Assembly (NCBI GenBank): GCA_964422725.1
Contig: CAYRCC010000027.1
Coordinates: forward strand, 1-27,053
Length of the DNA: 27,053 nt
Source of the DNA: CAKSNH01 sp964422725
GTDB taxonomy: Bacteria; Bacillota; Clostridia; UBA1381
Direction of reading: 5' to 3'
The translations under genes were made by a program, and so were the position numbers. Position 1 is the stretch's first letter. Each line of letters starts with the position of its first letter. Positions 17,201 through 24,325 of this stretch are shown piece by piece. The notes below the pieces were generated by a model. That model was not told the origin of the DNA. It did no database searches and saw only the letters and a list, made by a program, of their open reading frames with translations.

Positions 17201-17683
17201 TATGTAATTGTCCCTGTCGCGCGCCGAAAAAACTATTCCGACCGCCGCATTGTCCGGCACATTGCATTGTACGGTGATTTTGTATTCGCATACACCGGCG
17301 GGATTAACGGTTTTTACGGGACTGCCTATCCATTTTGCGCCGTCCCACACGTCTTTTGTGCATTTCATAAGTCCCGTTTCAAAATGCGCCGTTTCGCTGA
17401 CAAGCTTTTGTGCGCCGCACCACACGCTTGCGCGCCAAAAATATTCGGTTGACGGTTTCAGGGGTGCGCCGTCACAGGCAATATCGACGGATTTTTGCGA
17501 TATTACTTTTCCGCTGTCATAGATGATATCCGAAAAGTCGCTGTTTTCGGATATTTCTATCCGGTATGCGGTTTGTATGACATTGTACTCGTCGGATTTC
17601 ATTTTCCAGCTGAATTTAGGCGGTAAGTCCAAGCCGATCGGATTTGACATCGAATTTGTGCGTAAAGCATATATGGTTTTCAT
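14291..17683 (-). CDS. GH78 alpha-L-rhamnosidase
   Basis: A 1130-residue family 78 rhamnosidase, which releases terminal alpha-L-rhamnose from rhamnogalacturonan and other glycosides. Order: an Fn3-like N-terminal domain (about 1-105), an inserted sandwich-like segment (about 110-285), the rhamnosidase N domain (RARLYASARGFYDAYINGTKV region), the alpha/alpha-barrel and the C-terminal beta domain. The barrel carries DCPQRNERMGWTGD (660-673) with probable catalytic acid E666, and TTIWERW with probable base E989. It is longer than a common GH78 of about 900 residues, through the N-terminal insertion and extra length between the two glutamates. There is no signal peptide, so it is cytoplasmic. 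The start follows AAGGAGG by seven bases. It is first gene of an operon with GH28 and is divergent from the ArsR-type regulator. Confidence 0.93.
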   Translation of the reverse strand: MKTIYALRTNSMSNPIGLDLPPKFSWKMKSDEYNVIQTAYRIEISENSDFSDIIYDSGKVISQKSVDIACDGAPLKPSTEYFWRASVWCGAQKLVSETAHFETGLMKCTKDVWDGAKWIGSPVKTVNPAGVCEYKITVQCNVPDNAAVGIVFSARDRDNYILAQLDGAKKRLTVYEYCDNAWDGEYAEESVRVLGNPDGYEMPPFSPDDCKIEITVIRDTLCICKDGHTLIDSERIMPKIAPFKPQKGMLYNWGFKQTKGRVIYKSASVSVRTDGEWRTIKQYDFSENTAEVLGEPVQNAIAAENAFNIVSPAPAANVCKAFTVRKPLKRARLYASARGFYDAYINGTKVNSDFYNPGFTDYRKRIQYQTYDVTDLLKIGKNSVCAVVAKGYYTGHVGYSPSMIYGESTAFIAKLFVEYADGTSENTVTDGTWLFEDRGAVMDADFIHGERCDARLELDMSTLPDVCRSACGVYEQDEYASATNGVIENEPFVLSAQSAQTAQIERILHPVNISEMPSGHFVYDMGQNMVGTVRIKLMGERAKAIKIRYGEMCYKSGAVYISNLRSAYNTDVYVPKGDKDGEVFVPSFTAHGFRYVEITGEGYTLTKEDIGNMDIRVEGLVITNTSEVTGRFECSNALVNKLQQNIQWGQRSNSLLVFTDCPQRNERMGWTGDAQVFAKTAAYNMNVRAFMDKWLLDLRDAQLLYNKDGAVPDTAPLGGDNRPSGCGGWGDAAVIVPWQMYLSYGDEHILEQNYDMMAKWVDYQSRPDRQNFGLRTVGGVEMTAESDLAQIPFIQVQQSRGDHLSFDVSTPYILSATAYAAHSAHIMSKTAEILGKTYDAEKYRTRFENIKRAFCEAWVCEDGSIAYWGEMSGKTPQGKEPAALDGSVPYKTYYSDLSGSVHHPSQTAYALALDFDLIPPEKRARAVQCYKDAIERNNNRLSAGFLGISHLAPSLTKSGLGSTAYRLLEQEEFPSWLYSVKNGATTIWERWNSYIAETDTFGDVSMNSFNHYAYGAIGEWLFDTVLGINTSEKRAQTGYKHIILKPCIGGSLTWAKGCYDSVYGNIVSEWDIADGKGIYRCEIPANTTAEIYLPTDKAYSVRVKECGGELPDGQSVYNVGSGKYTFEFEV

Positions 17684-17709
17684 ATTGCGCCCTCCTTTTC
17701 GTTACACAC

Positions 17710-17738
17710 ATTCTAACACATTGCGGCGCGGTTTTGTA
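17710..17738 (-). promoter_or_regulatory. Candidate promoter for the GH78-GH28 operon
   Basis: On the minus strand TAGAAT (17710-17715) could be the -10 box, with a poor TACAAA (17733-17738) 17 bases upstream. A perfect palindrome TTTTGCGCAAAA (17742-17753) lies immediately upstream and could be an activator or repressor site. The weak -35 box would suit an activated promoter. Confidence 0.35.
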
Positions 17739-17839
17739 CGGTTTTGCGCAAAATTGTGCGGTAAGTTAATAAAAATTCAGTAAAAATGAAAAAAACAGTA
17801 GTAACTCGGAGTGAACCGCAGCCGTTAAAAAATAATTTT

Positions 17840-17869
17840 ATTTGCAAATCACTTTACAATTATGCAAAT
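17840..17869. promoter_or_regulatory. Paired TGCAAAT motif, candidate operator
   Basis: ATTTGCAAAT, a perfect palindrome (17840-17849), and ATGCAAAT (17862-17869) place TGCAAAT at 17843 and 17863, exactly 20 bases apart and so on the same face of the helix. They bracket the -35 box of the regulator gene. Autoregulation by the ArsR-type protein is an inference from position. Confidence 0.4.
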
Positions 17870-17881
17870 TTATATTATAAT
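17853..17881 (+). promoter_or_regulatory. Promoter for the ArsR-type regulator and arg genes
   Basis: TTTACA (17853-17858), a 17-base spacer and a perfect TATAAT (17876-17881). Transcription would start near 17888. This rules out an apparent upstream ATG frame beginning at 17862. Confidence 0.7.
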
Positions 17882-17921
17882 CATTAATATAAATATTAAT
17901 TTGTGCAGAAAGGAATTAATG

Positions 17922-18848
17922 ATGAAGATAACGACAGAGAAAAAGTATCTGCCGATATTCAAGGCATTGGCGAGTGACGTGCGCCTTGACATTATCAAGC
18001 TTTTATCCTCACAGTCGATGAACATCAAGGATATCGCCGCCGCGCTTGATTTGAGCAGTGCGATTATTACAATGCACATCAAAAAACTTGAGGAGGCGGG
18101 AATTATCCGCTGTGAAACGGTAAACCTCAACGGCGGCAGACAGAAAATGTGTATTCCGGATATGAATACATTGGAAATAATATTTCCCTCCAGTCAGGAG
18201 TTTCAAAGCGAATACCACCGATTTTCACTGCCTATCGGACATTATACCGACTTTGATGTGCGCCCGACGTGCGGTCTTGCCTCGGGCGAGAAGATTATAG
18301 GTCAGTTCGACGAGCCGAGATCGTTTCTTGAACCCGAACGGGTAGAGGCACAGATACTGTGGTTTTCCGAGGGATTTGTCGAATATACCGTTCCCAACTA
18401 CCTTATGAAGGGTGAGAAACTTGTAGGAATGTCAATCTCGATGGAGATAGGCTCGGAGTATCCTGGCGTAAACGATAACTGGCCCAGCGAGATAACATTT
18501 TCGCTGAACGGTCATGAGCTTGGCTGCTGGATAAGTCCGGGCGACTTCGGAAACAAGCGCGGCAAACACAATCCGCAGTGGTGGGACTCGGCTCTCAATC
18601 AGTACGGGTCGCTGAAGGTACTTAATATCACAGGTGACGGTACGTATATTGACGGCTTGAAAATATCGGACGTTACCATAAAAGACTTACAGCTTGACGA
18701 AAATCCCATAGCGACTCAGTTTAAGCTTAGGTTTGAGGTCAAGGCTGATGCCGGATATAAGGGCGGTTTTACCATTTACGGAAAAGAATTCGGAAATTAC
18801 GGTCAGGACATATTAATAAGCGTGTTTTACGAAAAGGAGATGCAGTAA
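17922..18848 (+). CDS. ArsR-family HTH regulator with large C-terminal domain
   Basis: A protein of about 308 residues. The N-terminal winged helix (about 1-80) is ArsR-like: FKALASDVRLDIIKLL, then NIKDIAAALDLSSAIITMHIKKLEEAGII as helix-turn-helix. The remaining 220 residues are predicted beta-rich, with GCWISPGDFGNKRG and NPQWWDSALNQYG motifs. I recall similar uncharacterised ArsR-like proteins in Paenibacillus and other Bacillota, but no function. There is no metal-binding CxC motif typical of ArsR/SmtB, so the C-terminal domain is the likely ligand sensor. AAAGGA lies seven bases before this ATG; another ATG at 17919 is only four bases away. The gene is divergent from the GH78-GH28 operon and ends one base before argC, so it may control either side. 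Confidence 0.8.
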   Translation: MKITTEKKYLPIFKALASDVRLDIIKLLSSQSMNIKDIAAALDLSSAIITMHIKKLEEAGIIRCETVNLNGGRQKMCIPDMNTLEIIFPSSQEFQSEYHRFSLPIGHYTDFDVRPTCGLASGEKIIGQFDEPRSFLEPERVEAQILWFSEGFVEYTVPNYLMKGEKLVGMSISMEIGSEYPGVNDNWPSEITFSLNGHELGCWISPGDFGNKRGKHNPQWWDSALNQYGSLKVLNITGDGTYIDGLKISDVTIKDLQLDENPIATQFKLRFEVKADAGYKGGFTIYGKEFGNYGQDILISVFYEKEMQ

Positions 18849-18849
18849 A

Positions 18850-19890
18850 ATGACTGATAAAATCAAAATTGCGGTTTTGGGTGCAACCGGATATGCCGGT
18901 ATAGAGCTTGTACGGCTTTTGACCGCTCACCCTAACGCCGACATAGAAATTGTAGGCTCACAGAGCTTTGCCGGACAGAAAATAAGCGATGTATATCCGA
19001 ATTTGTCGGGTATACTCGACAAAGAGTGCACAGAGCTTGACCTTGAGGCGGTTTCAAAGTGTGATGTTGCGTTCTGTGCACTTCCGCACGGTGCCTCAAA
19101 GGAGGTTATCCCTCAAATACTTGAAAGAGGAGTTAAGGTGATTGACCTAAGCGGTGATTTCCGCTATGACGATGCGGCTGTTTACGAGCAGTGGTACGGC
19201 GAGAAACACTCGTCGCCGGAGCTTTTGAAAGAGTCGGTTTACGGCTTGTGCGAGCTGCACCGCGGCAAAATCAAAAACGCGCGCCTTATCGGCAATCCGG
19301 GCTGCTATACCACATGCTCGATTTTAGGTACGGCACCTTTGCTTGCAAACCGCGCGGTTGAAACGAAAAATATTATAATAGATGCAAAATCCGGTGTGAC
19401 GGGTGCGGGCAGAGGGCTGAAACTGGCACAGCATTTTTGCGAATGTACCGAGTCGACAAAGGCGTACAATATAGCCAAGCACCGCCACACTTCGGAAATA
19501 GAACAGGAGCTTTCTCATATCGCCGGCGAAAACATAATGCTCTCGTTCACGCCGCACCTCATTCCGCAGAAACGCGGTATCCTCGCGACGATTTACGCAA
19601 ATCTTTCGGGCAAATACACAAAATCGGAAATACTCGATATGTATAAGCAGTATTATAAGGACGAGTTTTTTGTGCGCGTGAAGGACACTTTGCCGGAAAC
19701 AAAGCACGTAGCCGGTTCAAACTTCGTCGATATCGGTCTTGAGGTTGACGAGCGTCTGGGCAGGGTAGTAGTGGTGTCGGTAATAGACAATATAGTAAAG
19801 GGTGCCGCCGGACAGGCTGTGCAGAATATGAACATTCTTTTCGGTCTTGACGAGAAAACCGGACTTGCAAATGCCGGATTTTATCTCTAA
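18850..19890 (+). CDS. argC: N-acetyl-gamma-glutamyl-phosphate reductase
   Basis: A 346-residue enzyme that reduces N-acetylglutamyl phosphate to the semialdehyde with NADPH, the third step of arginine synthesis. The nucleotide-binding motif LGATGYAGIELVRLL lies at residues 9-23, the catalytic cysteine is C152 in GNPGCYTT, and SGVTGAGRG follows. Length is normal for the family. AAGGAG (18834-18839) sits inside the 3' end of the preceding regulator gene, and only one base separates the two, so translation is coupled. Its pathway partner argB lies beyond an intervening two-component system. Confidence 0.96.
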   Translation: MTDKIKIAVLGATGYAGIELVRLLTAHPNADIEIVGSQSFAGQKISDVYPNLSGILDKECTELDLEAVSKCDVAFCALPHGASKEVIPQILERGVKVIDLSGDFRYDDAAVYEQWYGEKHSSPELLKESVYGLCELHRGKIKNARLIGNPGCYTTCSILGTAPLLANRAVETKNIIIDAKSGVTGAGRGLKLAQHFCECTESTKAYNIAKHRHTSEIEQELSHIAGENIMLSFTPHLIPQKRGILATIYANLSGKYTKSEILDMYKQYYKDEFFVRVKDTLPETKHVAGSNFVDIGLEVDERLGRVVVVSVIDNIVKGAAGQAVQNMNILFGLDEKTGLANAGFYL

Positions 19891-19952
19891 AGCGCACCGC
19901 CGCGAACGGTTTTGGCGGCGCGGCGGACACAAATTTCAAGGAGGAAACGGCA

Positions 19953-20639
19953 ATGTCGGCAAATAAAGTGCTTATTGTTGATGATGATACGAATATAGTG
20001 GAGCTTATAAGGCTCTATCTTGAAAAGGAAAATTTTGATGTGGTTGCCGCGTATAACGGGCAGTCGGCGGTGGAGCTGTTCAAGTCGGAGGCACCGTCGC
20101 TTGTAATATTGGACCTGATGCTCCCGATTATGGACGGCTGGCAGGTGTGTAGGGAAATTCGCCGTATAAGCAATATTCCGATAATTATGCTCACAGCCAA
20201 GGGAGAAACCTTTGATAAGGTTCTCGGACTTGAGCTCGGCGCGGACGACTATATGGTAAAGCCGTTTGACACAAAGGAGCTTGTGGCGCGTGTCAAGGCT
20301 GTACTGCGCCGTTCGGAAACAAAGGATATGCAGGCGAAAAAGGAAATAGTTTATCCGAACCTGACCATAAATCTTTCAAATTACGAAATGAAGCTGTCGG
20401 GCGAGATAGTGGAAGTGCCGCCGAAAGAGCTGGAGCTTTTGTATTTTCTTTCGTCAAATCCGAACCGCGTGTTCACGCGCGAACAGCTGCTTGAGGAGGT
20501 CTGGGGTTTTGACTATTTCGGCGATTCGCGTACGGTGGACGTGCATATTAAACGTCTGCGCGAGAAACTGGAGGGCGTTCAGGCGAACTGGCAGCTTAAA
20601 ACGGTTTGGGGCGTAGGCTATAAGTTTGAGGTGAGATAG
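19953..20639 (+). CDS. OmpR/PhoB-family response regulator in the arg cluster
   Basis: A 228-residue regulator. The receiver domain has acidic residues D10-D12, phosphoacceptor D54 in VILDLMLP and the lysine in MVKPF. The winged-helix domain (about 135-228) ends in VWGVGYKFEVR. AAGGAGG (19938-19944) lies eight bases before the ATG. It follows argC by 62 bases, a gap containing a GC-rich inverted repeat but no U-tract, and it is followed at once by its kinase. Its targets are unknown; the position between argC and argB suggests co-expression with arginine synthesis. Confidence 0.94.
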   Translation: MSANKVLIVDDDTNIVELIRLYLEKENFDVVAAYNGQSAVELFKSEAPSLVILDLMLPIMDGWQVCREIRRISNIPIIMLTAKGETFDKVLGLELGADDYMVKPFDTKELVARVKAVLRRSETKDMQAKKEIVYPNLTINLSNYEMKLSGEIVEVPPKELELLYFLSSNPNRVFTREQLLEEVWGFDYFGDSRTVDVHIKRLREKLEGVQANWQLKTVWGVGYKFEVR

Positions 20640-20640
20640 G

Positions 20641-22062
20641 TTGTTTGAGAGCAGTATTTTCGGCAGACTGTTTCGGGCGAACGCGGCAGTGCTTGCCGCC
20701 GTTTTTGTGGTAATATCAATTTCGATGACGGTATTTGTAACTCATTACACCTCGGATAAACAGTATGAGTCCGTCACGGAGGCGGCGCAAAACATAGAAA
20801 GTATGACGGCTCTGCTGCGCATAGAGAATACCGGCGCACAGGAGCGCACACTCTATACGCAGAATCTGCGCGCGTGGTCGGAGTTTATAAACGCCGACAT
20901 TATCGTGGTGAACAACGTATGTGAGGTGTATGAAACGACAATCGAAAACACCGCGATCAGCGTGCCGGCGGAATACGCCGACGTGCTTAACGCGCATATA
21001 GTAAAGGATAAGGGCGATTTCGGCGGTCTGTACGACAGAAAAGTGCTGACGGTAGGAGTGCCGCTGTATTATGACGGTGCGGTTGTCGGGGCGATGTTTT
21101 TTAATACGCCTATGCCCGAGCTGAACGGAATGGTCGGCGAGATTTTGTGTATGTTTGCCGTATCGGCGGTTATAACGCTGATTTTTGCGTTTGGATTTAT
21201 TTACATACAGGCAAACCGCATTTCCAAGCCTATAAAGGAGATAAACCGCGCGGCTATGGACATTGCGGCAGGCAGATTTGAACAGCGTATGATGGTGACT
21301 ACAACCGACGAGATAGGTCAGCTTGCATCAAGTTTTAATTTTATGGCGGATTCGCTTGAAAGACTCGAACAAATGCGCTCAAGCTTTGTGAGTGACGTGT
21401 CGCACGAGCTGAGAACTCCGATGACATCTATTTCCGGATTTATTCAGGGCATTCTCGACGGCACAATTCCCGAGGAAAAGCACGACGAATACTTAAACAT
21501 AGTGCTTGACGAAACCAAACGTCTTACAAGGCTGGTAAACAATATGCTTGAATCGTCAAAAATATCCAGTCTGCAGTACAACCTCGATATGGGTGAATTT
21601 GACATTACCGAGATGGTGCGCCGCGCGGTGATACAGCTGGAGAACAAAATAAGTCAAAAGGACTTGGAACTTGAGGTTGATTTTGAGGACGAGGTTATCA
21701 AGGTTATGGCTGACGGCGACTCGATACGCCGCGTTATCATAAACGTGCTCGACAACGCCGTAAAATTCAGCTATAACAACACAAAAATCGGAATAAAGGT
21801 ATGGACGGAGGGTTCAAAGGTGCTGACGTCCATAGGCAACTACGGTATGGGACTTGAGGGCACAGAGCTGAGGACGGTTTTTGACAGGTTTTACAAAACC
21901 GACAAATCGCGCAGTAACGATAAGCAGGGTGCCGGACTAGGACTTTATCTTGTAAAGAACATTATGCAGTGTCATAAACAGGATATATGGGTTGAGAGTA
22001 CTCCCGTACCGGGTGCGAATATGAGGTACACCAAATTTACGTTTACGCTGGAAAAGGTGTAA
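20641..22062 (+). CDS. Membrane sensor histidine kinase in the arg cluster
   Basis: A 473-residue sensor kinase. Membrane segments lie at about 13-35 and 165-190, with an outside domain of about 130 residues between them, large enough for a PAS-like ligand sensor. A HAMP linker follows, then HisKA with H255 in DVSHELRTP, and the ATPase domain with N-box NVLDNAVKFS and G2 box GAGLGLYLVK. The G1 box reads NYGMGL, with asparagine where aspartate is most common; similar variants occur in active kinases. The start is TTG one base after the regulator stop, with AGGTGA just upstream. No ATG fits better. The signal is unknown. Confidence 0.93.
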   Translation: MFESSIFGRLFRANAAVLAAVFVVISISMTVFVTHYTSDKQYESVTEAAQNIESMTALLRIENTGAQERTLYTQNLRAWSEFINADIIVVNNVCEVYETTIENTAISVPAEYADVLNAHIVKDKGDFGGLYDRKVLTVGVPLYYDGAVVGAMFFNTPMPELNGMVGEILCMFAVSAVITLIFAFGFIYIQANRISKPIKEINRAAMDIAAGRFEQRMMVTTTDEIGQLASSFNFMADSLERLEQMRSSFVSDVSHELRTPMTSISGFIQGILDGTIPEEKHDEYLNIVLDETKRLTRLVNNMLESSKISSLQYNLDMGEFDITEMVRRAVIQLENKISQKDLELEVDFEDEVIKVMADGDSIRRVIINVLDNAVKFSYNNTKIGIKVWTEGSKVLTSIGNYGMGLEGTELRTVFDRFYKTDKSRSNDKQGAGLGLYLVKNIMQCHKQDIWVESTPVPGANMRYTKFTFTLEKV

Positions 22063-22093
22063 ACGGCGAATATTTTATGAAAGAGGGATTACT

Positions 22094-22972
22094 TTGCAGG
22101 AGCTTATTAAAAAGGCGGGCATACTCATTGATGCACTGCCGTACATACAAAAATTTGCCGGAAAGACGGTAGTTATCAAATACGGCGGAAACGCAATGAT
22201 TAACGAGGAGCTGAAAAACTCGGTAATGGAGGACATAACGCTGTTAAAATATATAGGGCTGAACCCTATTTTGGTACACGGCGGCGGTCCGGATATTTCG
22301 GCGGCGTTAAAACAGAATAACATTCAAAGCAATTTCATAAACGGACTGCGTGTCACCGATGAGGCTACAATGCGTATTGCACAGCAGGTGCTTGTCGGAA
22401 AAACGAACAAGGAAATTGTGTCGCTGCTTAACTGCAAGGGCGGAAAAGCGTTGGGACTGTGCGGTATTGACGGCAGCTTTATAAAGTGTAAAAAACAGTA
22501 TACAACGGTTGACGGCAAGCAGACGGATATAGGGTTTGTGGGCGATATTGTAGATATTGATCCGCACATTTTAAAATATCTTACAAGCGACCAGTATATT
22601 CCGGTGGTTGCGCCTATAGGAGTTGACGAGAACGGACAGAGCTATAACATAAATGCTGACACCGTTGCGGCGGCGGTTGCAAAGGCGGTAAAGGCGGAAA
22701 AGCTGATTTTGCTTACCGATGTTGAGGGTATAAAAGATGCAAACGGCGAGATAGTTTACGAGGCGGGAAAAGAGGAGATAACCGCAATGCTTGAAAGCGG
22801 CGTTATCAACGGCGGTATGATACCTAAGGTTCTGGGTTGTATGGATGCGATAGCCTCGGGCGTAAACGGCGTGCATATAATCGACGGACGGGTACCGCAC
22901 TGTCTGCTTTTGGAGATATTTACGGTTTCGGGTGTCGGCACGCTTATAAAGAGCGAAAATTATTTGAAGTAA
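22094..22972 (+). CDS. argB: Acetylglutamate kinase
   Basis: A 292-residue kinase that phosphorylates N-acetylglutamate, the second step of arginine synthesis. The ATP-binding opening VVIKYGGNAM contains K29, followed by LVHGGGPDIS, NGLRVTDEATM, NINADTVAAAVA and LLTDVEGI. The N-terminal helix LIDALPYIQKFAGK resembles that of the arginine-sensitive Thermotoga-type enzymes, so feedback inhibition by arginine is plausible but unproven. The start is TTG, with AGAGGG (22082-22087) six bases upstream; the next ATG would remove the ATP-binding lysine. It follows the kinase gene by 31 bases. Confidence 0.96.
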   Translation: MQELIKKAGILIDALPYIQKFAGKTVVIKYGGNAMINEELKNSVMEDITLLKYIGLNPILVHGGGPDISAALKQNNIQSNFINGLRVTDEATMRIAQQVLVGKTNKEIVSLLNCKGGKALGLCGIDGSFIKCKKQYTTVDGKQTDIGFVGDIVDIDPHILKYLTSDQYIPVVAPIGVDENGQSYNINADTVAAAVAKAVKAEKLILLTDVEGIKDANGEIVYEAGKEEITAMLESGVINGGMIPKVLGCMDAIASGVNGVHIIDGRVPHCLLLEIFTVSGVGTLIKSENYLK

Positions 22973-23032
22973 AAATCATTTCGGGCTGTAGAAATTTTGT
23001 CGGCAGTCCGATAATTTGCATTGTAGTTTTTA

Positions 23033-23054
23033 GGTTTGCCGGCGGTTTGCCGGC
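23033..23054 (+). repeat. Tandem 11-bp direct repeat
   Basis: GGTTTGCCGGC occurs twice back to back in the gap between argB and cysK. Its role is unknown. Confidence 0.6.
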
Positions 23055-23095
23055 AGACTTTGTAATTTCGGGTTTTGAAAGGCTGTGAAAGTATT

Positions 23096-24025
23096 ATGTC
23101 AAAAATATACGATTCGATTGAGGAGCTTATCGGCAAAACGCCGCTTATGCGGCTTTCGGGGTATGGGCGTATGCACAAATTAAATGCGAATATACTTGCA
23201 AAGCTCGAATACTTCAATCCTGCCGGAAGTGCCAAGGACAGAGCTGCGCTTTATATGCTCGACGATGCCGAAAAGAAAGGACTTATAAAAAGCGGTGCCG
23301 TCATAATAGAGCCTACAAGCGGAAATACGGGGATAGGACTTGCGGCGGTAGGTGCGGCGCGCGGATACAGGGTTATTTTGACTATGCCGGACACGATGAG
23401 TGCGGAGCGGCGTATGTTAATCGGTGCATACGGTGCGCAAATCGTTCTGACCGACGGCAAAAAAGGTATGCAGGGTGCAATAGACAAGGCGAACGAGATT
23501 GCCGCCACCACCGAGGGCAGCTTTATACCGAGTCAATTCACCAATCCGGCGAATCCGGCGGCGCACGAGGCAACCACAGGCGTTGAAATATGGAACGACA
23601 CCGACGGAAAAGTTGACATTCTGGTAGCAACGGTAGGTACGGGCGGTACGCTGACGGGTACGGGAAAATATTTAAAGTCGCGGAATCCCGATATTAAGGT
23701 AATCGCGGTTGAGCCGTCCGACTCGCCCGTGCTGTCGGGAGGAAAAGCCGGTGCGCACCAAATACAGGGTATCGGCGCGGGGTTTGTTCCGGATATACTC
23801 GACACTTCGGTGTATGACGAGATTATGACCGTCACGGCGGAGGACGCATTTGAGGCAGGCAGACAAATGGCGCACAGTGAAGGTATCTTGGTCGGTATAT
23901 CGTCGGGAGCGGCACTGTGGGCGGCGCGCGAGGCGGCAAAGAGAGCGGAAAATGCCGGTAAAAACATCGTTGTAATTCTTCCGGACACAGGGGAGCGGTA
24001 TTTGTCGACGCCGATGTTTTCGTAA
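23096..24025 (+). CDS. cysK: Cysteine synthase (O-acetylserine sulfhydrylase)
   Basis: A 309-residue PLP enzyme that makes cysteine from O-acetylserine and sulfide. The PLP lysine is K47 in NPAGSAKDR (more often NPGGSVKDR), followed by the substrate loop TSGNTGIG, the phosphate-binding GTGGTLTGTG and SSGAALWAA. Length is typical of CysK; there is no CBS domain. The start at this ATG matches the family N-terminus; an in-frame TTG 21 bases upstream has no binding site, and the Shine-Dalgarno sequence here is itself weak (GAAAG). It lies 123 bases after argB, so it may share that transcript or have its own promoter, though none is obvious. The related cystathionine beta-synthase-like fold makes exact substrate a small uncertainty. 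Confidence 0.93.
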   Translation: MSKIYDSIEELIGKTPLMRLSGYGRMHKLNANILAKLEYFNPAGSAKDRAALYMLDDAEKKGLIKSGAVIIEPTSGNTGIGLAAVGAARGYRVILTMPDTMSAERRMLIGAYGAQIVLTDGKKGMQGAIDKANEIAATTEGSFIPSQFTNPANPAAHEATTGVEIWNDTDGKVDILVATVGTGGTLTGTGKYLKSRNPDIKVIAVEPSDSPVLSGGKAGAHQIQGIGAGFVPDILDTSVYDEIMTVTAEDAFEAGRQMAHSEGILVGISSGAALWAAREAAKRAENAGKNIVVILPDTGERYLSTPMFS

Positions 24026-24041
24026 TACGGGCAAAAAAATT

Positions 24042-24094
24042 GCAAGCGTTTCAAAAAGCAAAGAAAAAAATTACCGAAACGCTTGCGTTTTTTT
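24042..24094. terminator. Bidirectional intrinsic terminator
   Basis: GCAAGCGTTTC (24042-24052) pairs with GAAACGCTTGC (24076-24086), an 11-bp perfect stem, with a T-tract at 24088-24094 and an A-tract at 24034-24039. It can end cysK rightward and the toxin-antitoxin-like operon leftward; the antitoxin-like stop codon overlaps its edge. Confidence 0.8.
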
Positions 24095-24323
24095 ATGCGG
24101 CGGGTTTTGAATAATCAATTACGACAATATCGTTCACTATATGCTGCAATTGTTCGACAGTAGTCTCAAGCTTGGCAAAAACTTCATCGGAATAGTAAAT
24201 TTCATTGCAAAATTCGCATACTTTTGCAGGTACGTTTTTGATGATAATAACACAGTTATCCAAATTTGCCACATATGTTTTTTGACATTCGTTCAAATCG
24301 TGTCCGCATTCGATACATTTCAT
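24093..24323 (-). CDS. YgiT-type zinc-finger protein (MqsA-like antitoxin domain)
   Basis: A 76-residue protein with two CxxC pairs, CIEC near the start and CEFC at about residue 36, forming the zinc finger of YgiT/MqsA N-terminal domains, followed by a short helical tail. It lacks the C-terminal helix-turn-helix of full MqsA, so it is unlikely to bind DNA alone. It starts two bases after the DUF4258 gene, with AAGGAG encoded in that gene's last codons eight bases before the ATG, so translation is coupled. In family terms it is the antitoxin partner of a small RelE-like toxin. Confidence 0.85.
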   Translation of the reverse strand: MKCIECGHDLNECQKTYVANLDNCVIIIKNVPAKVCEFCNEIYYSDEVFAKLETTVEQLQHIVNDIVVIDYSKPAA

Positions 24324-24325
24324 AC

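Noticed and set aside
17862..17921. Longer start for the ArsR-type regulator
   Set aside because: The extension begins upstream of the TATAAT box and reads as AT-rich IIININI-type residues.
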